From Chamaecyparis obtusa (Eukaryota > Streptophyta > Pinopsida > Cupressales > Cupressaceae), in contig BSBK01001302.1 in the NCBI GenBank assembly GCA_027943335.1, positions 186,001 through 250,000 of the forward strand: 64,000 nucleotides of DNA, written 5' to 3'. Under the pieces are notes generated by a model. The model saw only the letters and a list, made by a program, of their open reading frames with translations, ran no database searches and was not told where the DNA came from. Below are positions 11,357 through 23,170 of the stretch, in pieces. A program made the position numbers and the translations under genes. Position 1 is the stretch's first letter, and the number at the start of each line of letters is the position of its first letter.

Positions 11357-12366
11357 TGTATGCACCCAAAAATGGTCGCCTAGACTTTGGGCCCCATTTA
11401 TTTGATTTATCAATCCTGAATCATTTTCATCAAAAATCAATCTTTTTCAATATTATCAATTTCTTGATCAAGTCTTAATTTCGATCATACATTGGATTTT
11501 TATCCTATGGGCTAACCATTTCATCATAAGTCTTTATTTAGTTAAAAGAAATATTTCCTCCCCTTTTGATTAAATAAAAACCCCACTTTTCCTCTTATCC
11601 TAAGTTGCACAAGTAAAATATTATTCTTATTTTATAAAAAGGAAAAAAGTACTTTTTGTCTCATATGGACACAAAAGTCAACTCCTATTTTCTTATTGGA
11701 GGATACTTGTGCACATGGATTGCTCCTCTTTCAAGCTCCACCATTGATTAAAACTTTTGCCTCTTAATCTCCATCGTCCATTGATTTTTTATTTCCTATA
11801 AATGAAGAGCTCTCTTCTTCATTTTGATATACATTCTCTTTTATGCATATCCATCTTTTATGCTAATGTTATGCTGCAGGTTTTCTAGGTACATTTGGAG
11901 CTCTTTGAAGACATTCTATATCCAAGCTTTGAAGATTTGTTGTTGCATTCCATTATAGTTGCATATTTCCTTTCATAGTTGCATCATCATGGCATACTAG
12001 CTTAGATTTTCTTTTATGCAATAGATTAATCTCACATAGCTTAATAGGAAGGATTTGTAACACTTGTTCTTTTCATTTCATAGTTTAGTTGCATTGCATT
12101 TTCATTTCTATAGATTAGTTTGCATTGTATTGCATTTTATAGTGATTCTTGAGGATATTGGCATTCTTGCCCTTGTTTTCACTTGAATCTCTCATTGTGT
12201 GGTTGACTAGCAAGGTCACAAGCTTGTAGCTCTAGCTGAGAGCAAATCTATCATAGTCCCTTGCAACTCCATGCATAAAGAGCTATGAGCCACTTTGTGA
12301 GGCCTCATTCTTGAGCAACCTTGCATGTAATGGTTCATAGAAGTGTGGTCATTTTTCTACCATACA
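11357..12366 (+). repeat. Element A 3' LTR
   Basis: It starts TGTATGCACCC and ends CCATACA, about 1,010 bp. It matches the two LTRs of element B (966 bp each, opposite strand) over most of its length, for example the block GGTCGCCTAGACTTTGGG near the start and TAATGGTTCATAGAAG near the end. A TATA-like TATAAAT at 11797-11803 matches TATAAAA in B's LTRs. The next bases, GTTCC (12367-12371), would be the target duplication; the partner copy lies outside the window. Confidence 0.88.
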
Positions 12367-12661
12367 GTTCCCAGGTGATTTTTCCCTTTACAAGGTTTCC
12401 ACATTAAAAATCCTTGTGTTATGTGTTGAGTGTGATTATTTATTTGTTTTCATACTTCACATATTAACTATTTGATTTAATTGGTTAATGAATCAGAACT
12501 TATTTGATATCGGTAAATACAGTAACAGTGAGACAGTGATTAAAGTTTGTATTAACCGAGCAATAGTATTTTAAGATACTCAAGTTTTGAATTACTCATT
12601 TTAATTTAAGACTGAGATAACTGATTCACCCCCCCCCCCCCTCTCTCAGTTATTTCCAATA
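12367..12661 (+). repeat. Element C 5' LTR, 3'-terminal fragment
   Basis: It matches 50404-50703 (the end of the 3' LTR) base for base over most of 295 bp, for example TTTCCACATTAAAAATCC and GATATCGGTAAATACAG. A poly-C run near 12628-12641 has a counterpart of C-rich sequence at 50668-50687. It ends TTCCAATA where the 3' LTR has TTCCAACA. The missing first ~1,250 bp lie beyond element A, outside the window. Confidence 0.9.
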
Positions 12662-12663
12662 AT

Positions 12664-12675
12664 TGGTATCAGAGC
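12664..12675 (+). other. Element C primer binding site (initiator tRNA-Met)
   Basis: TGGTATCAGAGC follows the LTR end by two bases and is the complement of the 3' end of plant initiator tRNA-Met, the standard copia minus-strand primer. The same 12-mer primes elements D and G. Confidence 0.9.
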
Positions 12676-12725
12676 ACTGGTTGCTTGAAATAAAGTTTTA
12701 AGGACTTAAGTAAAAAGATAACAAG

Positions 12726-13532
12726 ATGAGTAAGAGGGAAGTGCCTAGATTGAACAAGGATAATTTCTTAGTATGGCAACAAAGGATGAAACTTCATATA
12801 GCTGCAATTGGAGGAGATGCATTAGCATTCATGATAAATGGTTATTGTGAATCAACCGGTCCTCTTATAGTGGAACAACTCAAAGACAAACATGATCATA
12901 ATGTTGCAATGATGGAACTAGCTGCTACTTGCAGTGATGTAGAATTTGAAGAAATAAAAGGGTTGACAATTCCTAAAGCTATGTGGGAAAGACTTAAACA
13001 AGTTTACAGTGGTAATTCGTTAGTAAAAAGAGCCATAGCTGAAAGTCTAAGAGAAAAATTTGATGAGATGAGAATGAAAGAAGGAGAGAACATAGTGGAG
13101 TACTCAAACCGAATTAAGGAAGTTATCTATGCTATAAGAGCATCTGATGGAGAGATTGATGATGAGACAATTATCAATAAAATTCTCATAACATTACTTC
13201 TTGTATATGCCATCAGAATGTCTGCAATTCATGAAAACAAAGATTCTTCTATATCTCACCCTTGATACCCTGATCGGTAAGCTTACTACATTTGAACTAA
13301 ACAATTTTGAAAATAGTGTTGTGCCTTCTTCTAGCAATGTTGAGTCTACATTTATGTCTAAGATAAAGATTGGAAAGTCTGGAAAGAAAAATAAAAATGA
13401 TAGTGATTCTGATGAAGAACTTGATGAGTTGGAAGCATTAATGGCTAGGAGGTTACCAAAAGGAAAAGGGAAATACAAAGGTAAATTACCCTTAGCCTAT
13501 TTTAACTACAAAGAGGTAGGACATATTGCTAC
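12726..13532 (+). pseudogene. gag: Element C gag, N-terminal part
   Basis: An ATG about 50 bp after the PBS opens a copia gag: LNKDNFLVWQQRMKLHI, MWERLKQVYSG and EYSNRIKEV are features of the UBN2 gag family. A frameshift near 13200-13260 moves the protein to the frame of 13201, with a Lys/Asp-rich linker and then the zinc knuckle. In the knuckle two of the Cys positions read Tyr (YFNYKEVGHIAT). Element B inserted in the codon after GHIA; the remaining RCPHKK continues at 23171, giving an exact junction. Confidence 0.85.
13528..13532. other. Target-site duplication of element B, left copy
   Basis: GCTAC at 13528-13532 matches GCTAC at 23171-23175, either side of the TG...CA ends of element B. 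Confidence 0.95.
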
Positions 13533-14498
13533 TGTACACACTAAAATGGTGCACTTCTATGAACCATTACTTGCAAGGTTACTCAACAATGAGGCCTCAC
13601 AAAGCGGCTCATAGCTCTCTATGTATGGAGTTGCAAGATTGAAATTTGCTCTCAGCTAGAGCTATGAACTCATGACCTTGCTAGTCAACCACACAATGAG
13701 AGATTCAAGTGAAGACAAGGACAATAATGCCAATATCTCCAAGAATCAAATATGCAATGCAAATGCAACTAGTATGAATGTGCAAGACTAATCTATCAAA
13801 TGAAGTGCAAACTAAACTATGAAAAGAAGTACAATAGATTCCAAGCCCCTAATTAAGCTATGTGAGATCTATTCTATTGCATAAAAGGAAATCTAATCTA
13901 TGATGCCATTATTATGCAACTATGAAAGCAAATATGCAACTAAATGATGAAAGCAACAAGTCTTCAATGTCTTCAAACTCCAAATGCACCTAAAACCTGC
14001 AGCATAACATTAGCATAAAACATGGGTATATCTATATGCAAATGAAGAAGAGAGCTCTCCTTTTATAGAAAATGAAAAGGAATGGACCATGGAGATTAAG
14101 AGGAAAAAGACTTAATCATCGGTGGAGCTTGAAAGAGGAGCAATCCATATGCACAAGTATCCTCCAATAGAAAAATAGGAGTTGACTTTATGTCTATATG
14201 AGACAAAAAGTACTTTTCTCCTTTTTATAGGAATAATATTTTATTTGTGCAACTTAGAATAAGAGGAAAGTGGGGGCTTTTTATTTAATTAAAAGGGGAG
14301 GAAATATTCCTTTTAATGAAATAAAGACTTAGGATAAATGGTTAGCCCAAGGATAAAAATCCAATATATGATCGAAATTAAGATTTGATCAAGAGATTGA
14401 TATTGTTGAAAATATTGATTATTGATAAAAATGATTCAGGATTGATAAATTGAATAAATGGGGCCCAAAGTCTAGGCGACCATTTTTGGGCGCATACA
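13533..14498 (-). repeat. Element B 3' LTR
   Basis: On the plus strand it begins TGTACACAC and ends GCGCATACA. It matches the 22205-23170 copy and, inverted, element A's LTR at 11357-12366. A TATA box TATAAAA lies at 14067-14061 on the minus strand. Confidence 0.93.
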
Positions 14499-16336
14499 TT
14501 TGCCCCTCTTTGACTAATGTGTGATCGATTTGGGAACACATGTAGTCAAAGAATGAAGTTGCAATGTGAGATCGATCTGGGATCACAAAACAACTCAGAT
14601 ATGAGGTCGATTCGGGATCACATCCGGACAAACATAAACAAAAGCCTTTGAACATGAGGTCGATTCGAGATCACATTCAAAGTAGGAGATAAAAATCTCA
14701 AATTTGAGCGAAAGCTCACAAAAGATGCCTGAATCAGGAAAATCAAGTAGTTGGGGATGAGAATCCCATAAATACTGCCCCCTCGGAATCGAAATCGAAA
14801 TCAAGTAGAGGAGAGATAGAAAATTGATAAGGATTTGATCAAATCAGAAGGAAATCACAATCGAATGTAAATGATAACATGATAACCATTAGGCAATGAA
14901 ACATGCCCCAGCGAGGAAGTAGAAGAATAGAAATAGAAGACTAGAAATAGAGTGGATGAAAGACTAGAAAATTTGAGAGACATGGAAGGAAGAAATTCCA
15001 CCGAAAATCAAATTATGCCTCAAAAGGTCAGTCAACTGCTCGGAAGAAAGGGAAAATTTGGAAACGCGACTCGGATTTCGATTTCGAGTCCGAAATAAAT
15101 AGGAAATGATGTGACATGAAAGACCAAAAATGAAAGAGATGATCAAGAAGAATCAAAAAATGAGCACAGTTGACCAACTAGTCCATAGATGATAAAAAGA
15201 AGAGCTCTCTCCATATGCAAGATGCAAAAAACTAAACTATGATGAACCTAAGAATGCAAGCTACTATGAAAGTGGTTGACTTGCAAGGTCACAACGCTTA
15301 TAGACATCTAATTATCATCATCGAGCGTTATTGGTAGCGTCATAAGATCATACAATGCACACTAGCATAACTATGTGGATACGAATATGATCTTTATCAG
15401 ATAGAAATGTGGAAATCTCACCTAGGCATCAAAGACATATAGGTCAAGATGACTAATGCAGTAAGATTACCTAAGTTTGATATGGCAAGATTATGCTTGT
15501 ATCAAGACACATGAAAGTCAGGATAACTAGAAGCATGCACTCGCATAACAGTCAAGGATAATACCTTGTCAATCCATAGTGTCAAGTAAGACCAGCATAA
15601 ATGCTCATGATAGTTAGGATCAACAAAATATACCCACAAGCAGATAAAGAAATAAAACATGTTCTCATACCCTCAGTCTTCTAGCTATGCATCATCGAAA
15701 ACTTCTCAGGGAGAGACCACTCATCAAAGAAATCTTCATAGACAGCACACAAAGAAAAATAAAGTCAACATATCATCATCGAGTTAATTGTTTAAGTGTG
15801 TGTGTGTTGGTCATAGAGTCAGACTCTGAGTATCGCATCTGCACATGAGCATTATCGCATTATACTTAGACTATAGGCAAGACATCTAATAAGTGTTAAG
15901 AAACACTCAACGCAAGGGTAGTGTTGAAAAACACTATTTGGGGTGGTGTTGAAAAACACCTGTTGTGAAATGCCCCAAGAGACAAACGCACCTAAAAGAC
16001 CTATGCTAATAAGTATGCCCCTTAGACAAAGATAAAGACCAATTCCAGACTAAGCCAAATAAGGTCAAGGCATGATGGGAAGTGGCTAAGTGTCGAGGAC
16101 ACATGCTAACAAATAGGGGTGCAAAGGCCTCAAGTAGCGCCTGTTTCTAGGTTTTCACCACTTGGAATCTTTTTTCATTTTTTTTTGGATTTTTGGATTT
16201 TTTGTTTTTTTGTATTTTTTCAGGACTTTTTATGCTTTGTAGGATTTTTTCAGCATCATATATGAATTTTTTTTTTGGTATTTTTTCAGGATCAATAAAT
16301 ATGTGCAAAGGATGCCCCCAGATAAAATGGGCATCA
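14499..16336 (-). other. Element B purine tract and 3' UTR shared with element A
   Basis: AAAGAGGGGCAAA at 14511-14499 (minus) is the polypurine tract next to the LTR. The rest matches element A in two blocks: 10746-11356 and 6470-7700. A's 3-kb PMD cassette (about 7700-10745) has no counterpart here; the junction in B lies near 15180-15220. No gene seen. Confidence 0.8.
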
Positions 16337-16960
16337 AACTCCCAAGCAAGATCACATCGTGTATTCCCAATGTATAGGAAGGTGAGGGACAAGATGGATA
16401 AGCAAGCTGGTGACTGAAATGGAGGGAAGAAATCCTCAAGGTCAAACTCCTCAAGAGTACCCAAGCTAGGGAAAAATTGTTGTCATGCAAAGCACATTTG
16501 GATAAGCAATGAAAGGATAGCATAGGATAAGCCTCAAAAGTGTAATGAAAAAGAAGGAAGGATGCAGTCCAAAGGAGTAGACATGTCAAGAGGCTTCATA
16601 GCATCATGTTTTACTCTTTTTTTTTATTAGATCAAGACTAGAGGGGAAAAGGATAGCGAAAGGCTAGAATGAATGAAGGAAAATGAATATGAAGGCTAAG
16701 CATGAATGGAATGAAAACAAGATCATCGTAAGATAGCTCACAAAATAGCCAAATATTTGTGTATAGGTCAATATTGTCAAGATCAAAGAGAGAGGATGGA
16801 ATGGATGCAATATGTAGAAGAACTACGCATGATGCCTGATTGCCAAGTTTTCATCATGGTACTTATCCAAGGTGCCACAAGGGAGTGGTTTTCACCATAG
16901 GACAAATTTATTTCTCTTTACTTTTGCTACCAAGGCGCCTGTTTCCAGGTTTTCACCATG
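16130..16960 (-). repeat. Repeated GGTGAAAACCTGGAAACAGGC motifs
   Basis: On the minus strand the motif appears near 16960-16928 (GGTGAAAACCTGGAAACAGG), 16905-16840 (GGTGAAAACCACTCCC, then GATGAAAACTTGGCAA) and 16165-16135 (GGTGAAAACCTAGAAACAGG). They are separated by A- or T-rich runs as in element A 6600-6800. Confidence 0.7.
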
Positions 16961-17282
16961 GCACATTTTCAATTTTTTTATCATTTTTTTCATTTTTTCA
17001 TTTTTCTATTTTTTTGAATTTTATAATTTTTGGAAGAAAGAAAGCTTTTTAGATAATGCTCCTTGAAAGGATAAATCATTATATGCCAAGGATTCAAAAT
17101 GATATGCTCAAAGATGCTGAAGAGGAAAGGAAGACGCAGAAGGAATAGGCAAATGAGGAAAAAATGATAGAAGGTAGAAGGATAATGAACGTGAAAAGGT
17201 AGATGGAAAGAAAGGTAAGATCAACGTCAATACACACCTTGAAGGGTGACGAAAAAAAAATGGAGGAAATGTAAACCATATT

Positions 17283-19805
17283 CTAGTCCAAATGCAAATC
17301 ATATTCTGGTTCATTACTGTTATCTGACTCCTCAAAGAGAGGATTGGTGTGCTTGTTATGATTCTCAAATGTGAATGGAGGAATACGAGAAGGAATATGG
17401 AAAATGTTTAGCAGAGGTTGTGGTTCAGGCGCATGGAATGAAAGAATGTTTTTGGAAGAAGATGAAGTGGAAGTCTTTGGAAGCTTGAATGTCAACTTCA
17501 CTTTTTGTTCAATATGAGACTCTTTCAAGAGAGATTTTGGAATCCATATAGCCTTAGGCTTTTCATTTCCTTTTGATAATTTAGAGAGAATATCTTCAAT
17601 GATGGATTTTGGAACCCATACTTGTCTTGTAGTTTTCTTCTTAGATATCTCTTTTGACTTTATGCCCCCATGTCGATTAGAGGAGACATGGTGATCTTTT
17701 CTTGATGGATTCTTGTATTGCTTATTTTTTTTGTATTGAGCATTCAAGTTACTTCCAAAAGACTTGGGAATTGTGGAAGAAGAAGGACGATACGACTGGT
17801 TTAGATGGGTGGGTGGATGAAAAGGATTCAAGGGTATGTATCTATGTTGATCTTGAGGAAAGATAGGAGATGGAGGGACGTAAGGACCCAAAATGGATGA
17901 TGAATTAGAAGAATTAGGAGGGGAAAGTGAAGGGACATAAGGACCCAAAATGGAAGGAAGACGTGAAGTCCTTAGTATTGGTGGAGGAGGTCCAAGGATG
18001 GACGTGGAAGATGCAAAAGGATAATCAATAAGTTCATCAGCGTCTATATCACAACCAAAGATATCAGCATCTTTAGAATGAGCATTAGGATTTTCAACAG
18101 GATCATGCACATCTTGAATAGGAGCACCTTCTTTGACAGGATTGTTCGTAGCTTGCGAAGACTTAGGAAGAGTAGAAAGTGGAAGTGAACATGGAGTGGT
18201 AGAACAAGAAGATGGAAGACTTTGATCTTGACAAGTATCGTTGGGTAGCATAAGCGTATCAACTTTATTTCAATTTTCAATAGGTTTTACATCATAAGTA
18301 ATGACACCATTTTTAATAACCTTAATGGAAGTATCATCTTTGGAAAGTGCAAGTGTGGTAAGGTTATTTTGATTATCAATAAGCTCAATGGTGTAAGTAG
18401 TAGCTTGATCTTGCTTAGGAGATGGTGGAATGAATGCGGAAGAGCGTAGAGGATCAAAAGAACCATGAAGCAGATCAGAGACATCATGAAAAGGATTGGA
18501 TGACATGGAGGGTTCTTGATCTTGATCTTTTTTTATGTTCTTTTCTTTATCATTTTTAGAGTCCTCTTGACATGGAGCCACTTCTAAGGACAAGGAAGCA
18601 TGTTGGGATTGTATGGAAGACTTTGGAAGAGGTGGTGAAGGACTAGCTGAAATAGGCATTATAGCAGATGAAGGCTTAGGCTCTTTAGGTTCGACATTAT
18701 TGAAAGTATTTGCAGCCAAGTGAAGGTTATCTTGAGTATCTTTAAGAGGTGGCCCTTGAGGATAACTATACGGAACCGCATGGAAAGTCTTAGGATCTTT
18801 GTTGGATGAAGGATTTGTGAAAGATTTGGATGACTCAGAAGCTTTAGGAAGTGTGTGGGTATTGGAGGAAGTGGCGGATGGAAGGGGACCATCACAAGAC
18901 AAAGGTTCAGCATTAACATGATCTTGCTGGATAGTGTAATCTTTATTTTCAGCATGAGAGTTTTTAGACAAGACATGCTCATAGTATCTTCATTTATAAT
19001 TAGCACGGAAAGCTTTCTCTTCCTCAATAGAAGTAGATGTATCATATTGTTCACAACAAATATCATAATTTCTCTCAAAATCAGAATCATATGGATCACC
19101 ATCACAATCTATCCAATAGGATGACCCTTTAGTAAGCCTAAGCACACGACGAGGAGGACTCTTAGGAATAGAGTTGCCATAAGTATTGCTACATTGTCCA
19201 TCATCATAGTCATCATAGTCATCATAGTCATCAAAGGTAGGTGTGTCACTCTTTGTGGAAGAGACATCACAAGGACTATCACGTTGCTCTTTATGATATG
19301 TCTTCTGAAGAGAAGTAAGACTCTTAGGAGAAGTAGAAGAAGAATGAGATTGTGAAGAAGGGGAAGGTGAAGACCTAGTGGAAGAAGAATACTTGGATAA
19401 TGAGGAATTTGAATGATGTTTAGAAGAGTCATGATAAGATTTGGAAGATGAAGAATGTGAATAGTGTTTAGAAGAATCATGATAAGACTTAGAATATGAA
19501 GAATGAGAATGATGTCTGGAAGAGTCATGATAAGACTTGGAAGGTGAAGAAGAATGAGAAGATTTAGATGATGAAGAATGTTTGGAAGAAGAAGATCGTG
19601 ATATGATCATGTTTATGATTCTAGCAAAGGCATCTGATTTAATCATCTTTTCTTTTATTTTTGCTATAAATTCATCACTCATGAGAATTTTGGAAGAACA
19701 ACACTTTTCGAATATGTCAATGAGCTCAAGATTGTCTATTCTTAAGAGAGGTTCCTTAACAAGATAGTCAAGATTCATGGTTATAGAAGAGGAGGAATCA
19801 AGCAT
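17283..19805 (-). pseudogene. Element B long Ser/Pro-rich accessory reading frame (unknown function)
   Basis: One frame of 841 codons runs from ATG 19805 to 17283 with only two in-frame stops (TAA at about 18990 and 18270), so it was recently one protein. N-terminal residues 1-70 are a mixed helical-looking segment (LEAIDIFEKCC-like LELIDIFEKCC). Next comes a Ser/His/Lys array with four to five copies of a unit like SKSYHDSSKHHSHSS, then an Asp/Tyr run (DDYDDYDDYDD). The middle is Pro/Ser-rich, and near the C-terminus two related motifs occur, QVWVPKSI and KAIWIPKSLL. No zinc knuckle or enzyme motif. Its position between PBS and 3' UTR replaces gag-pol. It could descend from the extra ORF found upstream of gag in Ogre-type elements; I do not recognise its function. 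Confidence 0.65.
19430..19560 (-). repeat. 45-bp coding minisatellite in the Ser-rich frame
   Basis: A unit of about 45 bp encoding SKSYHDSSKHHSHSS-like 15-mers is repeated in tandem about four times with small changes. It has kept its length in multiples of three. Confidence 0.75.
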
Positions 19806-22182
19806 GGAAGAAATGAATAGAAGAATGTAGACTAGATAATAAGAGGAAAAGAATCAAGAAGAAGAAGAAGAATTTCCCATGGGAATAGAAGACTTTAGAA
19901 GAACATGGGAAATGGAGAAGAAAGAAGAAGACTAAGAGTCATCTTGTGTAATTGATACCATAATGTTCATTGAGATGTTGAGCAACATGACAACACCTAG
20001 GATCTAAGATCTGGACTGACCAAGGAAGACCGAGAATTGAAGACCCTTGGTGATAAGATGACCTCACAAAATGTCAACACCAAACTAGGATAATCAAAGT
20101 TCTCTATTGTCCAAAGAGAAATGAAAAGATAGAAATAAAAGGGGCTTTACCAACACTGTCAAAGAGGTGCTTCAAATCAAAGGATGAATATCCTTGCACT
20201 TTTGAATCAGGAGGTTGGACTAGGCCAAAATATAATTGAAATTGAGATAAATGAAAGTGATTCAGACAATAAGAGTACTAAAATTCTCCAAGAATGTGAC
20301 TAACAATTCTAGAGATAATCTTTCTCACCAAGAATGGACAAATGCGATACTGATGTTGATTTTGACCAATTTGTGCAAATTTTGAATCTAAGGGTGAAAA
20401 TGTCTGATTTCAATCACAATTTTAATAGTATTTGGACAGGTTTGCAAACAGTAGGGGATCAAACATGTCTCCAAACACTTGAAACAAGGGCAAAAGCAAC
20501 CTTGCCAAGACAAACACTTGTGATATCAAAATTGAAAAAGCACCCTATGAATGCTACCGATTGTTTGTATGTCAAGAACATTTACACTGGTATCACACAA
20601 TCGAAGACACTTCAAGCAATATCTACCTACAAGACAAGGCTCATTACTCATCAACTTAGCCCACAACTTGATGCCCCCTTTCCTCACACCAAGTGGTTGC
20701 CCACAAGAGATATTGGCTTTGTCATGGAAGTGTCAAACAACACAACCAAAGGGACACATATGGTGAGTATCTTGCGGTGATCCGGGTTATTCCACTTGGA
20801 TCAATCCTTGCACTAAGAAGATAAGCGGCTAAAAAAGGTGGTTTCTAATCTATGGTTCTTAATAAGGGTTTCCGTTCACAACACCCCTCTTGCTCCTCGT
20901 AAAGGACTAGGACCTCGCAGCCTCAAGAGTACCTTAAGCATTCTTGCTCAATGTTTTCCTCATGGTCACAATCCCACAAGTACTTACATCAAGCAAAGAC
21001 AAGTGTTATGTCTACCAAGGTTTTGTGTCCTTGATAGCCTTGAGATTATAGTGAGTTGGAATCACTCGCCACCAAGGAAAATGATGACAAGGTTGTCCCC
21101 ACTTGGGTCATTCCTCTTGATTGCTCAAGAGCAGGCCCACTAAAGGATTTCTATACTAAACAAAAAGTGGATTAACTCTTGAGGTTCAAGGTTTTTGGTT
21201 CACCACAAGGGTGAAGAGCATACTCCCCTATCTCAAGAATCTCTCCCAAACACACCAAGCAAATATTCAATTACCCCCTTGCTTTCAAAATCTCAAGATG
21301 GGTCAAGATTTCTGTTTCACCACAAGGGTGAAGAGCATACTCTCCTACCACCTCAAAATTCCTACAACAAGGTATTAAGTGCCTATGAAATGAAACAACT
21401 AGTATATGCCGCACTCAATAAAGAAAGGAATTAAACAAGCACTTGATTTAGTTTTTATGCTTAGGGCAACCCTGCAAAAACCATTAGTAGCCCTCTTTGA
21501 CATACAATATATCAATTTCCTTCAAGCAAGAGCACCTACAAAACAACTTGTTAGACCAACAAAGGTTAGGAAAATCCAAAATCTAACAATGGTTAGCACA
21601 TGAAAAATTAGATAATCTGCACATGAAAATGAAACCATCATGGTTGGATTAGGCTCAGAAATACCTTTCCAACGATATATCACACTTAAACTTTTGATAC
21701 CATTTGTGAAAATCTCAAAAAAAATGGGCACCCGTTTTTCAAAATTTTTCAAAAAGATAGCTAAGAACCCAAAACTTGCAAGATAGATAAAATAGCTCAA
21801 AAATAGCTCACTGTCGGGTACAAACACAATCCAGACACCAGTATCACACGATACTTCGCACTATACTGGGGCGATACTCTTCAGTCAGTGCGATACTTCG
21901 CCCTTTGCCAGGCGATACTTCGCCCGAGACCAAGCGATATTCTCTACTATAGTCGAGCGATAGTCCGTAAAGGGCAAACTATCACACGATATTTCTCTTC
22001 AAGGCAGGAGATATTTGTAGCAAGCGCGAAGTATCGCACCGCTATATAAAGGTATATCGCGCGATATACTGAGAAGTATCGCGCGATATTCTAAGATAGA
22101 AAACCAGAACTGCAAAATTTTTGAAAAATAATCTGAAAAATGACGAAAATGCAAATGACAAAGGACAAAGCCTATCCACTCT
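19806..22182 (-). other. Element B leader between PBS and the Ser-rich frame
   Basis: About 2.4 kb without a convincing gene on the minus strand. It contains a direct repeat of about 120 bp (21197-21230 and 21316-21350 share CACCACAAGGGTGAAGAGCA) and the palindrome cluster at 21838-22095. Plus-strand ORFs such as 20334-20780 have no recognisable motif. Confidence 0.55.
21838..22095. repeat. Second TATCGCGCGATA palindrome cluster
   Basis: Contains GTATATCGCGCGATATAC (22050-22067) and GAAGTATCGCGCGATATTC (22073-22091) plus about eight half-sites such as GCGATACTTCGCCC and ATCACACGATACTTCGC. It lies just inside the primer binding site of element B. It is related to the cluster at 10119-10330 in element A but is in a different place in the element. 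Confidence 0.8.
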
Positions 22183-22200
22183 GCCCCACGGTGGGCGCCA
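22183..22200 (-). other. Element B primer binding site
   Basis: The minus strand reads TGGCGCCCACCGTGGGGC, four bases after the 5' LTR end. TGGCGCC starts and short TTTT spacers are usual in Tat/Athila elements. The matching tRNA (3' end GCGCCA) was not identified. Confidence 0.75.
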
Positions 22201-22204
22201 AAAA

Positions 22205-23170
22205 TGTACACACTAAAATGGTGCACTTCTATGAACCATTACTTGCAAGGTTACTCAACAATGAGGCCTCACAAAGCGGCTCATAGCTCTCTATGTATGG
22301 AGTTGCAAGATTGAAATTTGCTCTCAGCTAGAGCTATGAACTCATGACCTTGCTAGTCAACCACACAATGAGAGATTCAAGTGAAGACAAGGACAACAAT
22401 GCCAATATCTCCAAGAATCAAATATGCAATGCAAATGCAACTAGTATGAATGTGCAAGACTAATCTATCAAATGAAGTGCAAACTAAACTATGAAAAGAA
22501 GTACAATAGATTCCAAGCCCCTAATTAAGCTATGTGAGATCTATTCTATTGCATAAAAGGAAATCTAATCTATGATGCCATTATTATGCAACTATGAAAA
22601 CAAATATGCAACTAAATGATGAAAGCAACAAGTCTTCAATGTCTTCAAACTCCAAATGCACCTAAAACCTGCAGCATAACATTAGCATAAAACATGGGTA
22701 TATCTATATGCAAATGAAGAAGAGAGCTCTCCTTTTATAGGAAATGAAAAGGAATGGACCATGGAGATTAAGAGGCAAAAGACTTAATCATCGGTGGAGC
22801 TTGAAAGAGGAGCAATCCATGTGCACAAGTATCCTCCAATAGAAAAATAGGAGTTGACTTTATGTCTATATGAGACAAAAAGTACTTTTCTCCTTTTTAT
22901 AGGAATAATATTTTATTTGTGCAACTTAGAATAAGAGGAAAGTGGGGGCTTTTTATTTAATTAAAAGGGGAGGAAATATTCCTTTTAATGAAATAAAGAC
23001 TTAGGATAAATGGTTAGCCCAAGGATAAAAATCCAATATATGATCGAAATTAAGATTTGATCAAGAGATTGATATTGTTGAAAATATTGATTATTGATAA
23101 AAATGATTCAGGATTGATAAATTGAATAAATGAGGCCCAAAGTCTAGGCGACCATTTTTGGGTGCATACA
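22205..23170 (-). repeat. Element B 5' LTR
   Basis: 966 bp, TG...CA, about seven differences from the 13533-14498 copy. TATA box at 22739-22733 (minus). Followed by GCTAC (23171-23175), the right copy of the target duplication. Confidence 0.93.

Larger units (their letters stand above)
1..12366 (+). mobile_element. Element A: Tat-lineage Ty3/gypsy LTR retrotransposon, 5' part outside window
   Basis: The domain order gag, aspartic protease, RT, RNase H, second RNase H, integrase, then a long 3' region and an LTR is that of plant Ty3/gypsy elements. The second RNase H after the usual one is the mark of the Tat group (Ogre/Retand relatives). The window opens inside gag, so the 5' LTR is not seen. 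The 3' LTR ends at 12366 and abuts part of a copia LTR (element C), so A inserted into C. Coding parts occupy frame 1 (gag-protease), frame 2 (RT to aRNase H), then integrase with another shift, all crossed by stop codons. The copy is therefore dead as an autonomous element. It carries an antisense gene in its 3' region (8658-10504). Confidence 0.9.
13533..23170 (-). mobile_element. Element B: non-autonomous Tat-related LTR element, no gag-pol
   Basis: Two 966-bp LTRs in direct orientation (about seven differences by eye) bound 9.6 kb, with a 5-bp target duplication. On the minus strand the order is 5' LTR, PBS, leader with palindrome cluster, one long Ser-rich reading frame, 3' UTR shared with element A, purine tract and 3' LTR. 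No protease, RT, RNase H or integrase motif is present. Homology to A resumes exactly at A's integrase stop codon. B would depend on proteins of an A-like element. High LTR similarity indicates a recent insertion compared with C. Confidence 0.9.

Noticed and set aside
18659..19528. Leu/Ile/Met-rich overlapping minus-strand ORFs (18659-19105, 19109-19528)
   Set aside because: They are shadows of the Ser-rich frame in another phase; their repetitive hydrophobic composition comes from the Ser/His codon repeats.
20334..20780. Plus-strand ORF of 148 codons in the leader of element B
   Set aside because: It runs against the element's orientation, has no recognisable motif or promoter, and a reading frame of this length occurs by chance in such sequence.
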